A DNA stretch of 64,000 bases from Bog-532 sp963742875. GTDB lineage: Bacteria; Actinomycetota; Actinomycetes; Streptosporangiales; Streptosporangiaceae. Below, piece by piece: positions 44,103-54,344 of the stretch; position 1 is the stretch's first letter, and every line of letters begins with the position of its first letter. A program made the position numbers and the translations under genes. The notes under the pieces were generated by a model. That model was given only the letters and a program-made list of their open reading frames with translations, searched no databases and was not told where the DNA came from. The stretch is taken from contig CAVUNO010000011.1 in the NCBI GenBank assembly GCA_963742875.1, forward strand, positions 156,905 to 220,904, in the 5' to 3' direction.

Positions 44103-45958
44103 CTATTCCCGCTCTCCTGCGGTGGCGCGGCGCCTGATCAGAAGGCCGGCGCTGGCGAGCGCGATCACAGCCACCACGGCGACCACGATCCAAAGCGTGC
44201 CGCCGGACGAGGCGTCGCCGCCGGCCACCGGCGCGGCGGTCCTCCAGTTGATGAACAGGTTCTGCTGCGGGTAGAAGCCCTGGGCGCCGGGCCTGCCGTA
44301 GAAGAAGCCCTCCACATGGTCGGTACGCACGGCGCTCAGGGTGTCGCCCTAGTACAGCATGATGTCGACGTTGGCGTTGTAGAGGATCTTCTGCATCTGG
44401 TCGATTGTCTGCACCCGCTGCGCCAGATTGAACTCGGTGGCTTGCTGGCTGAAGAGAGCGTCGTAGGCATGGTTGCAGAAGAACGCGTCGGTGTTCCCGC
44501 CGGTTCCGTTGTTGAGCGGCAGGTCACCGCAGGTTTGGATGGATAGTAAATAGGTCGGGTCGGGCCCGGTGGTCCAGGCGTCGGACAGGATGTCCCAGTC
44601 GCCCTTCGGGAGCTCGGCGTTGAGCTGGTTGAAGCTCATCGATTGGACGTTGAGCTTTATCCCGATCGCTTGCAGCCATCCGCCAGGTAGGGTGCCATCT
44701 CGGCGTCGGTGATCTGGTCCGAATGGATGCCAAAGCGGAAGACGAGGGGTCTATGGGTCTTGGGGTCAATCCGCACGCCGCCAGGGCCCATCTTGTACCC
44801 GGCGGCGTTGAGGATCTGGTTCGCCCGCGCCGGGTCGTAGTTCAGGGCGCTTCCGGCCGGGGGGTTCCACGCCCACTGCGGATAGGCTGGCGGCAGGTAG
44901 CCGGCTGCGGCGGCGGCGAGCCCGTCCCAGATCTTGGTCACCAGTTCCTTCCGGCTGACCGCCAGCGCGATCGCCTCGCGCACGCGTGGGTCGGCCAGCG
45001 CGGCCTTGCCGTTGCCGAAATGCCGCCCGGACCGGGTCACGGCGCCGGGGTTCAACTCTATCCCGGTCCAGCCGTTGGAGACTTGCGGATAGAGCCCTAT
45101 GTCCTTATCGGTCTTTAGCGCCTCATATTGCGTCGCGGTCAGGCCGTCGATCTCGTCGATCTGGCCACTGCGCAGCGCGGCGACCGCCGCGTCACCGTTC
45201 GTGAAATACTGCATGATCAACGTATTGTATTGAGGCGCTCCCATGAAGAACTTTGTGTTGGCTTTCAGGGTCGTGTACTGGTTCGGGGCGTAGCCGGCCA
45301 GGATCCACGGGCCGTAGCCGACTACGGGGAAGTTCATATTCTTAAAGTTCGCGAGGTTCGATCCTTGCTTCGCCCAGATGTGCTCGGGCACGATTGGGAT
45401 GCTCACGTAGAGCATGTTTGTTTCCGGCTGCTTGGTCGTGATCACGAGCATGCTGGCGTTCGGCGCAGTAACATTGGCAAATTCGGCGACCAGCGCCCCA
45501 TCGGCAGTACCCGCGACCGGGTTTTTCATGATGAGGTTCAGCGTCCAGGCGGCATCTTCCGCGGTGATCGGAACCCCGTCTGTCCACCTCAACCCGGACC
45601 GTATCTTAAAGATCCAGATGAGTTTGTTCGCCGATGTCGTCCACGAGGTTGCCAGGTACGGTGCTGGCTGACCCTGCTCGTTGATGGTTGTGAGGGTCGG
45701 GTAAATGCTGCCGAGGACGTTGAGCTCACCGTTGAAGTAGGCGAGGAAAGGGTTGAACGTCGAGATCGACGTGTCGGCGGCGATCCGCAGGGTGGAACCT
45801 GACGAAGGCGCTGTTGTGGCCGAGAAAGCCGCCGCAGCGGGGTGCGCGGCGCCCACGGCGGCCGCTCCCAATGCCAGGATGAGGCCAAGCGCCGCCATAG
45901 TGACAGATCGGCCCGATCGCGCGGTTGGTACGAGGAACTGGGTTCGGGGGGTTTTCAT
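44103..45958 (-). pseudogene. Peptide ABC substrate-binding protein with C-terminal membrane anchor, two lesions
   Basis: Starts at ATG 45958 behind AAAGGAG with a signal peptide (VTMAALGLILALGAAAVGAA). The SBP_bac_5 body reads WTTSANKLIWIFKIRSGLRW, PRVREAIALAVSRKELVTKI and so on. One T is missing near 44678 (GAT-TGG becomes GATGGC). The frame resumes as SMSFNQLNAELPKGDWDILS, then meets an in-frame TAG at 44349 (after NANVDIMLY). Beyond the stop the same frame continues to a transmembrane tail (TLWIVVAVVAVIALASAGLL) and RRR. Two independent defects argue for a true pseudogene. Confidence 0.9.
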
Positions 45959-46181
45959 CCGGGTGGCTCCTTTATGGCCGCGGAGAAGCCCGTAACGGGC
46001 TCGGGTCCGTCGCGGGCCGGCCCGGGCGGTTCCGGTCCGAGCCGGAAGGGCCTGGTGGGCCCGGATGCGGCGCAGGGCCGCGGCTTCCCTGAAGCCTGCA
46101 GCCAGCGATGGCGCTCGCCGAAGATCCAATTAGCCGACTGCACACCCCAGCTAGCAGCAGGGCAAAAAACCTGCTACGGCA

Positions 46182-46589
46182 CTAGCCGGCCGCGTAACCG
46201 GTGGCTTTTTCCACCACCATGCGCACCACTACGCGGACCGCGCCAGGGCGGTCCTCATCGGGATCCTTGCCGTCGTACTTCCAGGACAGCTGAGTGTCGA
46301 CCTTCCGGCCGACGTCCGGCGTCATCGACACCCGGCCACGCAACTCGACGTAGTTCTCCGGATCTGACGAGTCCAGCACGGAAACGCTGACGCGCGGGTC
46401 GCGCCGCATATTGCGGTGCTTGACTCGTCCCTCCACGGTCGAGAACAGCAGGTCACTGCCGTCGCGGCCGACCCACATCACGGAGGTCTGCGGACTGCCG
46501 TCCGGATTCACCGTGGCCAGCACCGCATAGTTCTTCCCGTCGAGCAGCCTGAGCGTCGCATCGCTGAGCGGGATCCCCATGCGTGGCAC
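46182..46589 (-). CDS. PPOX-class F420-dependent or flavin oxidoreductase
   Basis: 135 residues. Split-barrel signature: LRLLDGKNYAVLATVNPDGS, then TSVMWVGRDGSDLLFSTVEG and VKHRNMRRDPRVSVSVLD, as in actinobacterial F420-binding PPOX proteins. The reaction is likely an F420H2- or flavin-dependent reduction with unknown substrate. Start at ATG 46589 or 46580 (MGIPLSD). Confidence 0.88.
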   Translation of the reverse strand: MPRMGIPLSDATLRLLDGKNYAVLATVNPDGSPQTSVMWVGRDGSDLLFSTVEGRVKHRNMRRDPRVSVSVLDSSDPENYVELRGRVSMTPDVGRKVDTQLSWKYDGKDPDEDRPGAVRVVVRMVVEKATGYAAG

Positions 46590-47408
46590 GGTAACAGCGA
46601 GGCCGCATGCCAGGCGACTCAGCCCAACACGAGGCGACCTTTGACGTTTAGAGGCGAGCTCTTGACGTTTGATCGTGTTGACTGTTATTAATTTTCTCCC
46701 GGGTGTCGTTCATCGCTAATAAATCACTTGACAGGATGGCCGCCCGGCTGGGAAGGCCACCTGGCGGGGAAGTAGGCGCGCGGTGGCATTGAACACGACC
46801 AGCAGCGTTGCGCGGCGTCTCCTTCAGGCCGTACGATGCGCTGATAGGTGGCCGACCATTCACCGCTTCCCAAGCTGATGGCCCGATGTCGGCGAACCTG
46901 GGACCAGACGGGACCAGCCAACCACCTCCGGAGCCGTGAGCCCACGGGCCACGCACGGGCCAGATGCGGCGATCATCAGCGGGCACTCATGGTCAACCAC
47001 GGATCGCCAGACGTTGGTGACCATCGCGCACATACCAACATGTCGAGCCAAGCGGACTATTACCGATCTTCCAAGCTCGCAACCTCCACGACTGGTCCCT
47101 ATAACGCCGTGACCTGCGTCAACACTAAAGAGGAACGCCCTCAGTTCAATCTTGATCTTAGACGCTCCCAATATGCCCGACCACCCGCTACCTGGTCCTG
47201 GAAGATCTACACCCTAAGGATTTCGATCCATAGGTCTTGACAACTGTTCGGTCACGAGAGAGCAATAGAGAAAGGTCATGGGGTGGTGTGACCAGACGAA
47301 GACGCACCGGGATACGTCAAGCCATGTGCACTGTGCGCATGGGCACGTCAAACTCGTGCGAAGGAAATCCCCAGTGGACACCAGCCCCATTAGTCAGGGA
47401 GGGCAACA
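46590..47408. other. 820-bp stretch without recognisable genes
   Basis: Locally AT-rich around 46625-46735, with the word TTTGACGTTT twice (near 46637 and 46662) and TTGACT-like boxes that could form promoters. No frame on either strand resembles a protein family. Confidence 0.4.
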
Positions 47409-47726
47409 ATGAACACACAGCTAAGGCGATGGGCGCTCCGGATCCTGGGTGCTGTCGCGCTGCCGGTCATGCTGACGCTCGGCCTCGCAGCCTCGGCATA
47501 TGCGCAACCCACGGTGGCTACGTACGCGACTAGCAGCACGCAGCACGCAAGCACGCACTACTACTGGGAGCGATACGGGCCCTACTACAGCGCCAGGGGA
47601 TGCTATGATGCCCAGCACAATCATAGGTACAGCGGCCACAGCTCGTATTGCCAGAAGTACCGTTACCGCTATGACCACAACAAGTCTTACCTCGTATGGT
47701 ACTTGTTTGTGCGGTACCCGCATTAG
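47409..47726 (+). CDS. Small secreted Tyr/His-rich protein
   Basis: 105 residues from ATG 47409 with a GGGAGGG site. The N-terminal signal peptide is clear (LRRWALRILGAVALPVMLTL then ASAYA, cleavage after AYA). The mature ~75 residues are rich in Tyr, His, Ser and Arg (HYYWERYGPYYSARGCYDAQ) with two cysteines, perhaps one disulfide. I recognise no family. It is a stand-alone gene with lower GC than its neighbours. Confidence 0.7.
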   Translation: MNTQLRRWALRILGAVALPVMLTLGLAASAYAQPTVATYATSSTQHASTHYYWERYGPYYSARGCYDAQHNHRYSGHSSYCQKYRYRYDHNKSYLVWYLFVRYPH

Positions 47727-47859
47727 CGAGTCACACCATCTAGCACAGCAGCAGCCATCCGCCAGCTGACCAGGGCAACGTCGGCGTCCCGGGCGAGCCC
47801 CGCGCGCTGGTACTACCAGCGCGCGGGCCGGGTGGCGACACCGCCAGTTCAGTCGGCGT

Positions 47860-48070
47860 GCGGCAGGGCCGTGCGAGCGGGTCGGCAACGGGACCAAACG
47901 CCAGCCGTTACCAGCGAGGCGCTCGGAGCTGCTGGCACCACACAGCGCACATCGGCCGTTGGCTGCGGCGAGCACCCGATAGCGACATCAGCCCGGACCG
48001 GATCGGTGTCGATCAGCCGGTAGTCCCAGGTGGCAAGGTCACGGCGCTGCAGGAACTCTGCCAGCTGTTG
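47860..48070 (-). pseudogene. Possible HNH-endonuclease relic
   Basis: The minus strand encodes CRYRVLAAANGRCALCGASS, which looks like the zinc-knuckle start of an HNH domain. In a neighbouring frame upstream lies QQLAEFLQRRDLATWDYRLI. The two need a frameshift to join and no HNH catalytic triad follows. Tentative. Confidence 0.35.
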
Positions 48071-48198
48071 CGTACAGGCACTCAGACAAATTATGCGCGA
48101 TTGGCGTGGCGTAGCCCTGCAGACGGACAGGGCGACCGGCTCATCGGCCGGGCTATCCCGGACCGACTAGCCTGGTCGAATGTTTACCTGGTCGACAT

Positions 48199-49143
48199 TC
48201 AGCGGTTCTGGGTTGGCTTGGCGGGCGCGAAAAAGTCGATGAGCAGTTGTGTGACGCGCTCAGCCTCGTCGTGATGGACCCAATGCGACGCGTCGGGCAG
48301 GCGCTCCACGCGGTCGAGGTTGGGCACGTCGTCGTGGTCGGGCTCGGCTAGTTCGGGGCCGAGGTACTGATCGCGTTGCCCCCAGATGACCAGTGTGGGC
48401 GCCTGGATGGGGCGAAGCGCCGCTTCGGCGCGCTTCGGCGACTGCCGCACCGAGGACCGGTAGTAGTTGATCATCCCGGTTGCTGCGCCCGGCTGTGACC
48501 ACGCCTCGACGTAGCGATCGATCTCCTCCGGCGTGTAAGGCGGGCGGGCGTCGCGCAGGAAGTGCCGGAAGAAATGCCACCGGTCGGCGTGCACGACGGT
48601 TTCGGGCACCTCCGGGAGGTCGAAGAAGAAGAAGTACCAGGACTTGCGGAGCTGGCCGGGGTGGTGCAGTCCCTGCGATAGCTTCCGCGGATGGGCCGCG
48701 TTGAGGATGGCCAGCCCGCCCACCACCTCGGGGTGGTTCATCGCGGTGGCCCAGGCGACGCTTCCGCCCCAGTCGTGACCGACCAGCAGCGCGGACTCGG
48801 CGCCGCGTTCGTGGATGAGACCGTGGATGTCGGCGGCGAGCGGGTCGGTGGCGTAGGCCGCGACGCCGTCCGGCTTCGATGACAGGTTGTAGCCGCGCAT
48901 GTCGGGTGCGACGACGCGGAATCCGGCCGCCGCGAGTGGTTTGATCTGCAGCCGCCAGCCGTACCAGAACTCGGGGAAGCCGTGCAGCAGGACGAGCCGT
49001 GCAGCAGGACGATCAGCGGCCCATCGCCGGCCTCGACGTAATGCAGTCGTACATCGCCGATGTCCGCGTAGCCCTCACGAACTTCGCTGCCCAGGAGTTC
49101 CGGCGCCTGCTGTTCCGCTGCTGGGCTCCTCGGTTGTGCTCAT
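48199..49143 (-). pseudogene. Alpha/beta hydrolase (epoxide hydrolase-like) broken by 17-bp duplication
   Basis: The 3' frame encodes MRGYNLSSKPDGVAAYATDP, the nucleophile elbow LLVGHDWGGSVAWA with Asp, the acid region LVIWGQRDQYLGPELAE and the catalytic His in DASHWVHHDEAE. Upstream, VRLHYVEAGDGPLIVLLHG is followed by a tandem 17-bp duplication that shifts the frame before FPEFWYGW. A further one-base shift separates the ATG at 49143 (after GGGAGGG) from this frame. The oxyanion and catalytic residues survive, so the damage is recent. Confidence 0.85.
48979..49012. repeat. 17-bp tandem duplication in the hydrolase gene
   Basis: GCCGTGCAGCAGGACGA occurs at 48979-48995 and again at 48996-49012. 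Removing one copy restores the HGFPEFW reading frame. Confidence 0.92.
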
Positions 49144-50429
49144 TGCGCCCTCCCTGGGGTCGTGTCCCGAATGACGGTAACGCGTTTGCCATTTCTTGGC
49201 ATCACCCCGCTTGAGCCGTCCGTCCGCAGGCCCAGAGAGGCCGTGCTCGTCGCGAGCGGCGCAGTCGCCACCGCAGGGGTCGGCGGCGGGGAGGACGGAC
49301 GATCCGGGCCGAGGCGTACAGGCCGTACGCTGCGCACCTGCGTAGCCGGGAGCCGGGGTGATCTTGTGGCGCCTGCTGTTAGGTGGCCCGGCGTGCGCCG
49401 GGCGGGCCGCTCAACGGCAGAGCCCGGCGCTGACGCCGGGCCAGCGGCGCCGCAGGCGCCGCCCGATTCAATTAAGGTTCGATCCGGGCGTCCGCGACAG
49501 TCGTTATAGTGCCGGACTGTCCGCTCAGTCTGTGAGACGGCGGGTGGCAACTCATGGCCCTGCGCAGCCGGCCATGGCTGCTGCGCCCGTTCACAAGTCA
49601 CTGATTTAATCAGCTCGTCTGTCCGCGCTACTCTTTAATGCGCTAGCGCAAGCTGGATCACCGCGACGTTTTGTGAAGGCGTATCCCTGCTGTCAAGGTC
49701 ACGAGCCGCTCTGCTCCGGGCCTGTCATCATCGGCTGGCACCACCGTAGGATGAACCCGCCTTGTCCCAGCCGGACTTGCTTGGCGAGAGCCGCGTCCCG
49801 GGCATCGGGTAGCACGATCACGTCTCCAGCAGCGACGTCACCAGCCAGGATTATCGCCTCCACAAATGAGGACAGTACCGTCCGGGAAGACCGATTTCAT
49901 CCAGGCCGTGAATGCGGCATGTCTGGCACGTGGATAGCCGGTAACGCTCTCGCGGATCGCCCCGCGCATGTGTCTGGGCAGGTCGGGGCCGCTACGGCTG
50001 AGACCTCACACGATGCCTGTCCGTCATTCCCGGCCGCGTGCGCGCACCCGCAACCGGCACCTTCCGGCCCCGGCCGTGGTCCTGGTGCGCCACCCTCCCC
50101 CATCAGACCGGCCGCTGCCGATCTATTCGCCGGAGGGGAGGTGTCAAGGACTGATTCGCGTGTACCTTGACCAGGCAGTTTCACCTGCGCTCGTGGCCCT
50201 GCGCTCACATCGGCCCCTGATGCCGCATCGGAGGCGTAGCACAATCCCGCGGCAGTCTGACGGGGGCCTTGGCAACTTTCCCGGTCACAGTCGCTTGGAC
50301 TAGGTGGTCCCGTCAAACCCGAGCCCGGGTTTCCCCCGGTGGTCTCTGGACTTTCCCCGAGTGACCGGGACACTGCCGCAGTTCACCGCGCCACGATCTT
50401 ACGTGGCGGACATGGCAGGCCGGCGGATG
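49144..50429. other. 1.3-kb gene-poor stretch
   Basis: Apart from the small minus-strand ORF at 49699-49863 I find no convincing gene. Several strong GC hairpins occur, notably CCCGGCG/CGCCGGG at 49423-49440 and GGCGCC/GGCGCC just after it. They may be terminators or merely GC-rich sequence. Confidence 0.4.
49699..49863 (-). CDS. Possible 54-residue protein or relic
   Basis: From GTG 49863 the frame reads VEAIILAGDVAAGDVIVLPD then ALAKQVRLGQGGFILRWC. It has coding-like composition and a beta-strand pattern. I do not recognise it; it may be a fragment of a larger lost gene. Confidence 0.35.
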   Translation of the reverse strand: MEAIILAGDVAAGDVIVLPDARDAALAKQVRLGQGGFILRWCQPMMTGPEQSGS

Positions 50430-50968
50430 CTATTCGCGATGATGGAGGTGATCGGGCTGGGTGTGCCAGCCGGGCGGCAGTTCGGCGGTGAGCGCGGTGT
50501 AGACGAACCGGGCGACAGCCGTGGTGTGTGCGCGGCTGGGGTTCCACTGCAGGGTGAAAGGCACGAGCTGTGCTGGCTCAGCCGCCCGGATCACAGTCGT
50601 GGCGTGTGCAGCGGCGAGGGACGCGATGAGCAGGATCCACGCGATATCGCGCTGGTCGGCCCAGCGGGTGGCGGCCAGTTCGGTATCGGTGAGGTCAACT
50701 GAGGGCGGCCTGATGCCCGCTATGCCCAGGGCCCGCCGCTGGCTCAGCGCCCAGGCGGGGAACAGGTCCGCCGAAGTTGTACCGAGAACATCGTGAGCCA
50801 GGTCTTGCAGCGCGATCGTGTCCTGACCGGCGGCGTATCCAGCTCGCGTTCCAGCCGCCGGATCAGGTCGCTCAGTGTCGGGGCAGCTATGTGCAGGCGC
50901 TCGGCGGCGCGGCCGAAATGAAGCTCGGTGGCCACCGGCGCGAACGCTTCCAGCTGGCGCAATCCCAC
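50430..50968 (-). pseudogene. LysR-family regulator relic with internal deletion
   Basis: From GTG 50968 the HTH is clear (LRQLEAFAPVATELHFGRAA, ERLHIAAPTLSDLIRRLERE). After RELDTP the frame shifts and about a third of the protein is missing. A second frame carries the C-terminal part (DLAHDVLGTTSADLFPAW, DQRDIAWILLIASLAAAHAT, VARFVYTALTAELPPGW). Confidence 0.75.
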
Positions 50969-51144
50969 AGCCTGACGGTACCGCGCGTGATCGGAACTGC
51001 ATCGGCGAGATGTCCGACCGCGGACTGGATTGTTCGGCCAGGCCGAAGAGTGCCTGAGCGAGTTGTCTCTTTTTCCGTGGCCAGCGATATGCGAGCCTGG
51101 CAGTGCGGGGGAGGTCACCAGCCCGCTCAGAGGGGTGATTCGCG

Positions 51145-51915
51145 ATGATCGATGACCCGAGTCCTACTGAGGCTGATGTCGTGACCAAGCTCAGCCATCA
51201 GTCGGTGCAGGATACGGCGGCCAGGCTCACCGCCGCATCGGCTGCCAGCCACCACCTCACCGCGGACCTGGCCGCCAACCTGTCTGGCATCAACGCTCTC
51301 AGGATCGGGGCCAAGCGGCCGGTGGTCCTCGGCTGCGCGCTGGCCGCGGTCGGGTTCGGGCTGTGCGCAGGGAAGGTCACCGACCTGCACGTCGGCGCCC
51401 AGGTGATCTACATCGTCATGGCCGGGGCGGGCATGGGCCTGATGCTGGGCCAGGCCAACACCGACGCGATCAACCGGGCCTCCCGGTACTCCTACGGCGA
51501 GGCCACCGGCATCACCCAGACCGTCCGCAACTACGGCGCCAGCCTCGGCTTCGCCATCTTGGGCACGATCTTGATCACCCAGTTCCGCTCCCCGGTCACC
51601 TCCTCGCTCACCGCGCAGGGCCTGCCGCCGGGCGCAGCGTCGGCGGGGGCGGCGAAGATCGCCCAGCTGCAGGGCGGCAACGGCAACATCAGCGCCATCC
51701 CGGCGTTCATCCGCGCCGACTTCGCCGCCGCCACCCGGGACGTGCTCTACGGGATGACCATCGTCATGGCAGTGGCGGCGGTCGTGGCGCTGCGCGGGCT
51801 CAGGCGGGGAGTCCAGAAAGACACCGAAGCACCCGAAACCGTGCTCAGCGGCCCGGCGAGGACCCAGGCCCCGACCATTACCCGGCCTGGCGCTAGGCCC
51901 GGACGGATCCAGTGA
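51145..51915 (+). pseudogene. MFS drug-efflux-type transporter, C-terminal fragment
   Basis: 256 residues in which about 45 unrelated residues precede the last helices of a DHA2-type MFS transporter (VVLGCALAAVGFGLCAG, VIYIVMAGAGMGLMLGQANT, ITQTVRNYGASLGFAILGTI, YGMTIVMAVAAVVALRG). The first half with the substrate path is missing. The stop overlaps the DUF998 start (GTGATGG), so it may still drive that gene. Confidence 0.75.
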
Positions 51916-52517
51916 TGGAAGCCTTCAGTATTGTCGCGGCCGTGGCCACCGCGGTCCAGGCGGCTGCGTTGATTGTGCTGCATCTGCTCCCCACGGGTTA
52001 CCACCCGGTCCGCGATGCGGTCAGCGACTACGGCGTCGGCCGTTACCGCGGCTGGTTCTGGCTGCAAGCCCTGGCCGGTGGGGTGGGCTGCCTGGCCCTG
52101 GGGATCGCCCTGGCCCAGCTGCATCCGTTCACCCCGACCCAGGTGGTGGCGGCGCTGATCGTGACCGCCGTGGCCCGGTTCCTCATCCCGTTCTTCGCCA
52201 CCGACCAGGACGGGAGCCGGTTCCAGACGGCGCACGGGATCATTCACATGATCCTGGCGGTCATCGCCTTCGGAGGGCTGGTGTGGGCCGCCACCGGCCT
52301 GTGGTCGACGCTGAGCCATTACCCGGCCTGGCACGCAGCCGAAAGCGCTCTCACCATCATCCCCTGGATCATGCTCGGCAGCGTCATCGCCGTCGTGCTC
52401 GCGATCGCAGGCCCGCGGCTGAAGCCCTTCTTCGGGATCTTTGAACGCCTCTTCTACCTGTCCTCGATCACCTGGATGCTGATCGTCGCGATCGATCTCG
52501 CCCGCATTTCAGGTTGA
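51915..52517 (+). CDS. DUF998 family membrane protein
   Basis: 200 residues with six hydrophobic segments. It opens FSIVAAVATAVQAAALIVLH, then the conserved YHPVRDAVSDYGVGRYRGWF loop, characteristic of DUF998. Start at ATG 51915, with GTG 51912 as alternative; both overlap the upstream TGA. Function unknown. Confidence 0.88.
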   Translation: MEAFSIVAAVATAVQAAALIVLHLLPTGYHPVRDAVSDYGVGRYRGWFWLQALAGGVGCLALGIALAQLHPFTPTQVVAALIVTAVARFLIPFFATDQDGSRFQTAHGIIHMILAVIAFGGLVWAATGLWSTLSHYPAWHAAESALTIIPWIMLGSVIAVVLAIAGPRLKPFFGIFERLFYLSSITWMLIVAIDLARISG

Positions 52518-52575
52518 GGGCACCCCGACGCAATCCAAGCCCGCCGTGAACCACCACCATCGAAGGAGGCCCGCA

Positions 52576-52875
52576 ATGCCCACCGTGACAGTAGAACAAC
52601 CCGTAACCCTGCAACAGGCCGCCACGGCACTGCAAGACAAACTCGGCAGCCGCTACGAGATAACTACGCACGGAAGCGGTGCCCAAGAGGCACTGAAGGT
52701 AAAGCAGTCAGCGGCTTCCACCGCCACCGTGCACCTGGACCAGGACGGGAACGCCACCACGTTCCACGTCCACGCCGGCGGGCTGGTCATCTCGCGCATG
52801 GTCAACGAGTTCGGCATCGCCAAGAAGGTAGCCGCGGCGATCGAGGAAACCTTCACAACCCATCCCGCCAGCTGA
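52576..52875 (+). CDS. Conserved small protein of unknown function
   Basis: 99 residues from ATG 52576 behind GAAGGAGG. It reads QAATALQDKLGSRYEITTHG, then ATVHLDQDGNATTFHVHAGG and FGIAKKVAAAIEETF, an alpha/beta pattern seen in small actinobacterial proteins. No catalytic motif is visible. Same strand as the DUF998 gene, 58 bases downstream. Confidence 0.75.
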   Translation: MPTVTVEQPVTLQQAATALQDKLGSRYEITTHGSGAQEALKVKQSAASTATVHLDQDGNATTFHVHAGGLVISRMVNEFGIAKKVAAAIEETFTTHPAS

Positions 52876-53009
52876 CCGTCGCGCCGAACTGACGAGCGTG
52901 GCGTCGAGTACCTCGATCGGCCCGGCAGATAGGCCCGTCCAGCTAGCGCCGGCACGAGGAGACCGGTTCGCTGGCGTCCTCGATTACGCACGCTAGGAAG
53001 GAGATCGTA

Positions 53010-53429
53010 ATGCCCATCATCGTTGTGACCCGGCTGCGGCTCAGGGACCCCGCGCTCCTGGATGAGTTCTTCACCGATGCCGTCGCCGCCATCGAGCAGG
53101 CGATGAAGTCCAAAGGCAACCGCGGCGCGGACGCGCTCGCCGACGCGAACAACGCCTGGTGGAGCGTCAGCGCCTGGCAAGAGCGCCGCCTGATGCAGGC
53201 CTACGTGGAGGGTGAGCCGCACCTGGGCATCAGCAGGCGCCTGGATCATTTCTGCGACGAGGCCACCTTCGCTGACTGGGAGCAGGCCAGCGCCGACCTG
53301 CCGGACTGGCAGACGAACTGGCGCCACCTCACCGCCGACGGTAAGGCAGCAGAGCTCACGCACCCGTCAGCCGCAAACCAGACTCGTGATTTCCCCCCGC
53401 CGGTCGAGCCGCCCCCCAGCGTCTCCTGA
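53010..53429 (+). CDS. Monooxygenase/DUF3291-like small protein
   Basis: 139 residues from ATG 53010 with GGAAGGAG. It begins MPIIVVTRLRLRDPALLDEF, then NRGADALADANNAWWSVSAW and EGEPHLGISRRLDHFCDEAT, like the dimeric ferredoxin-like barrel proteins annotated as antibiotic biosynthesis monooxygenase or DUF3291. The activity is unproven. The Pro-rich tail is variable. Confidence 0.7.
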   Translation: MPIIVVTRLRLRDPALLDEFFTDAVAAIEQAMKSKGNRGADALADANNAWWSVSAWQERRLMQAYVEGEPHLGISRRLDHFCDEATFADWEQASADLPDWQTNWRHLTADGKAAELTHPSAANQTRDFPPPVEPPPSVS

Positions 53430-53549
53430 AGCAGCCCCGGGGCACGCGGCGCAGCTGGTCGCGGCCGGGTTCCGGCCGTAGTCGATGGCGCACCAAGGCG
53501 GTGCCTGGCTGCTGCGAGCTCATCGTCCACCCCCCTGCCCACATCAGAA

Positions 53550-53682
53550 GGCCCCGGCTCGGTCTCCGGGGCGCCAAACCTCACAGCCGGGTTCACCGGC
53601 ACGTTCACCAGCCAGTACATCGACACCGGGGACCTGCGCCAGCATGTGGTCATCGGCGGCGACGGCCCGCCGCCCGCACAAC
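53550..53682 (+). pseudogene. Alpha/beta hydrolase N-terminal relic
   Basis: The frame encodes NLTAGFTGTFTSQYIDTGDL then RQHVVIGGDGPP, the start of an epoxide hydrolase-type protein just before its HGWP oxyanion motif, where it breaks off. Confidence 0.65.
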
Positions 53683-53726
53683 CGCCGTGCGCGGGGCACG
53701 GCTGTAGGTCACGAAAGGAACTGCTC

Positions 53727-54185
53727 ATGTCCATCAAGAGCGAGGCGCTCGCCGGGGGAGGCACGCCGACATATGTCACCCGCTTCGACGGCGTCCGCGT
53801 CCCGGCCACCGACTACCATCCGGTCTGGCTGGACAGCCTGGCCCACGACGTCACCATAGAGGGCTCGGCGATGAACGGCGTCGTGCAGGGCGCCGAGGCC
53901 ATCCGTTCAATCGTGACCTACATCCGCACGCTCTATGACGACCAGGAGTTCAACTTCGCCGGTCCTTACGGCGAGAACGGCTTCCTGGAGGACTACACCG
54001 CCCGGGTCCGGGGCGAGCCGATCGGCAACGTCGTCCTGGTCACCCGCAACGCCGCCGGGCAGGCGCAGCACATCGTGGCCAACTACCGGCCCCGGAACAC
54101 ACTGCTGCTGTTGTCCCGGCTGATAGGCGAGCATTTCGCCGACACCCCGTACGGCGAGCATTTCGCCGCCCGCGTCCCCGAGTAA
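53727..54185 (+). CDS. SnoaL/NTF2-like protein
   Basis: 152 residues from ATG 53727 with AAAGGA upstream. The cone-shaped NTF2 fold pattern is seen in DSLAHDVTIEGSAMNGVVQG, AEAIRSIVTYIRTLYDDQEF and ENGFLEDYTARVRGEPIGNV. Members bind or isomerise small molecules; no function can be assigned. Confidence 0.82.
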   Translation: MSIKSEALAGGGTPTYVTRFDGVRVPATDYHPVWLDSLAHDVTIEGSAMNGVVQGAEAIRSIVTYIRTLYDDQEFNFAGPYGENGFLEDYTARVRGEPIGNVVLVTRNAAGQAQHIVANYRPRNTLLLLSRLIGEHFADTPYGEHFAARVPE

Positions 54186-54344
54186 CAGGTCATGGGTTCT
54201 GACCTGGGTTTTCGGGTGGCCGCAGGCCACTGGCCGCCGTAGTTGACCGCTGGTTGCTCTGGCTAATGGCACGGACGTCCGTTGGCCTGGTGACTTTTCG
54301 TCCACGATCCGCTGCCGGGCCGAGGCCGGCGCGGCCCCGCCGCG

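Noticed and set aside
43354..44193. 279-residue minus-strand frame starting before the G tract
   Set aside because: It is the frameshifted reading through G15; protein similarity is only in the other frame.
49460..49500. tRNA-like T-loop GGTTCGATCC
   Set aside because: The flanking bases do not pair into a T-stem and no acceptor, D or anticodon arms can be found.
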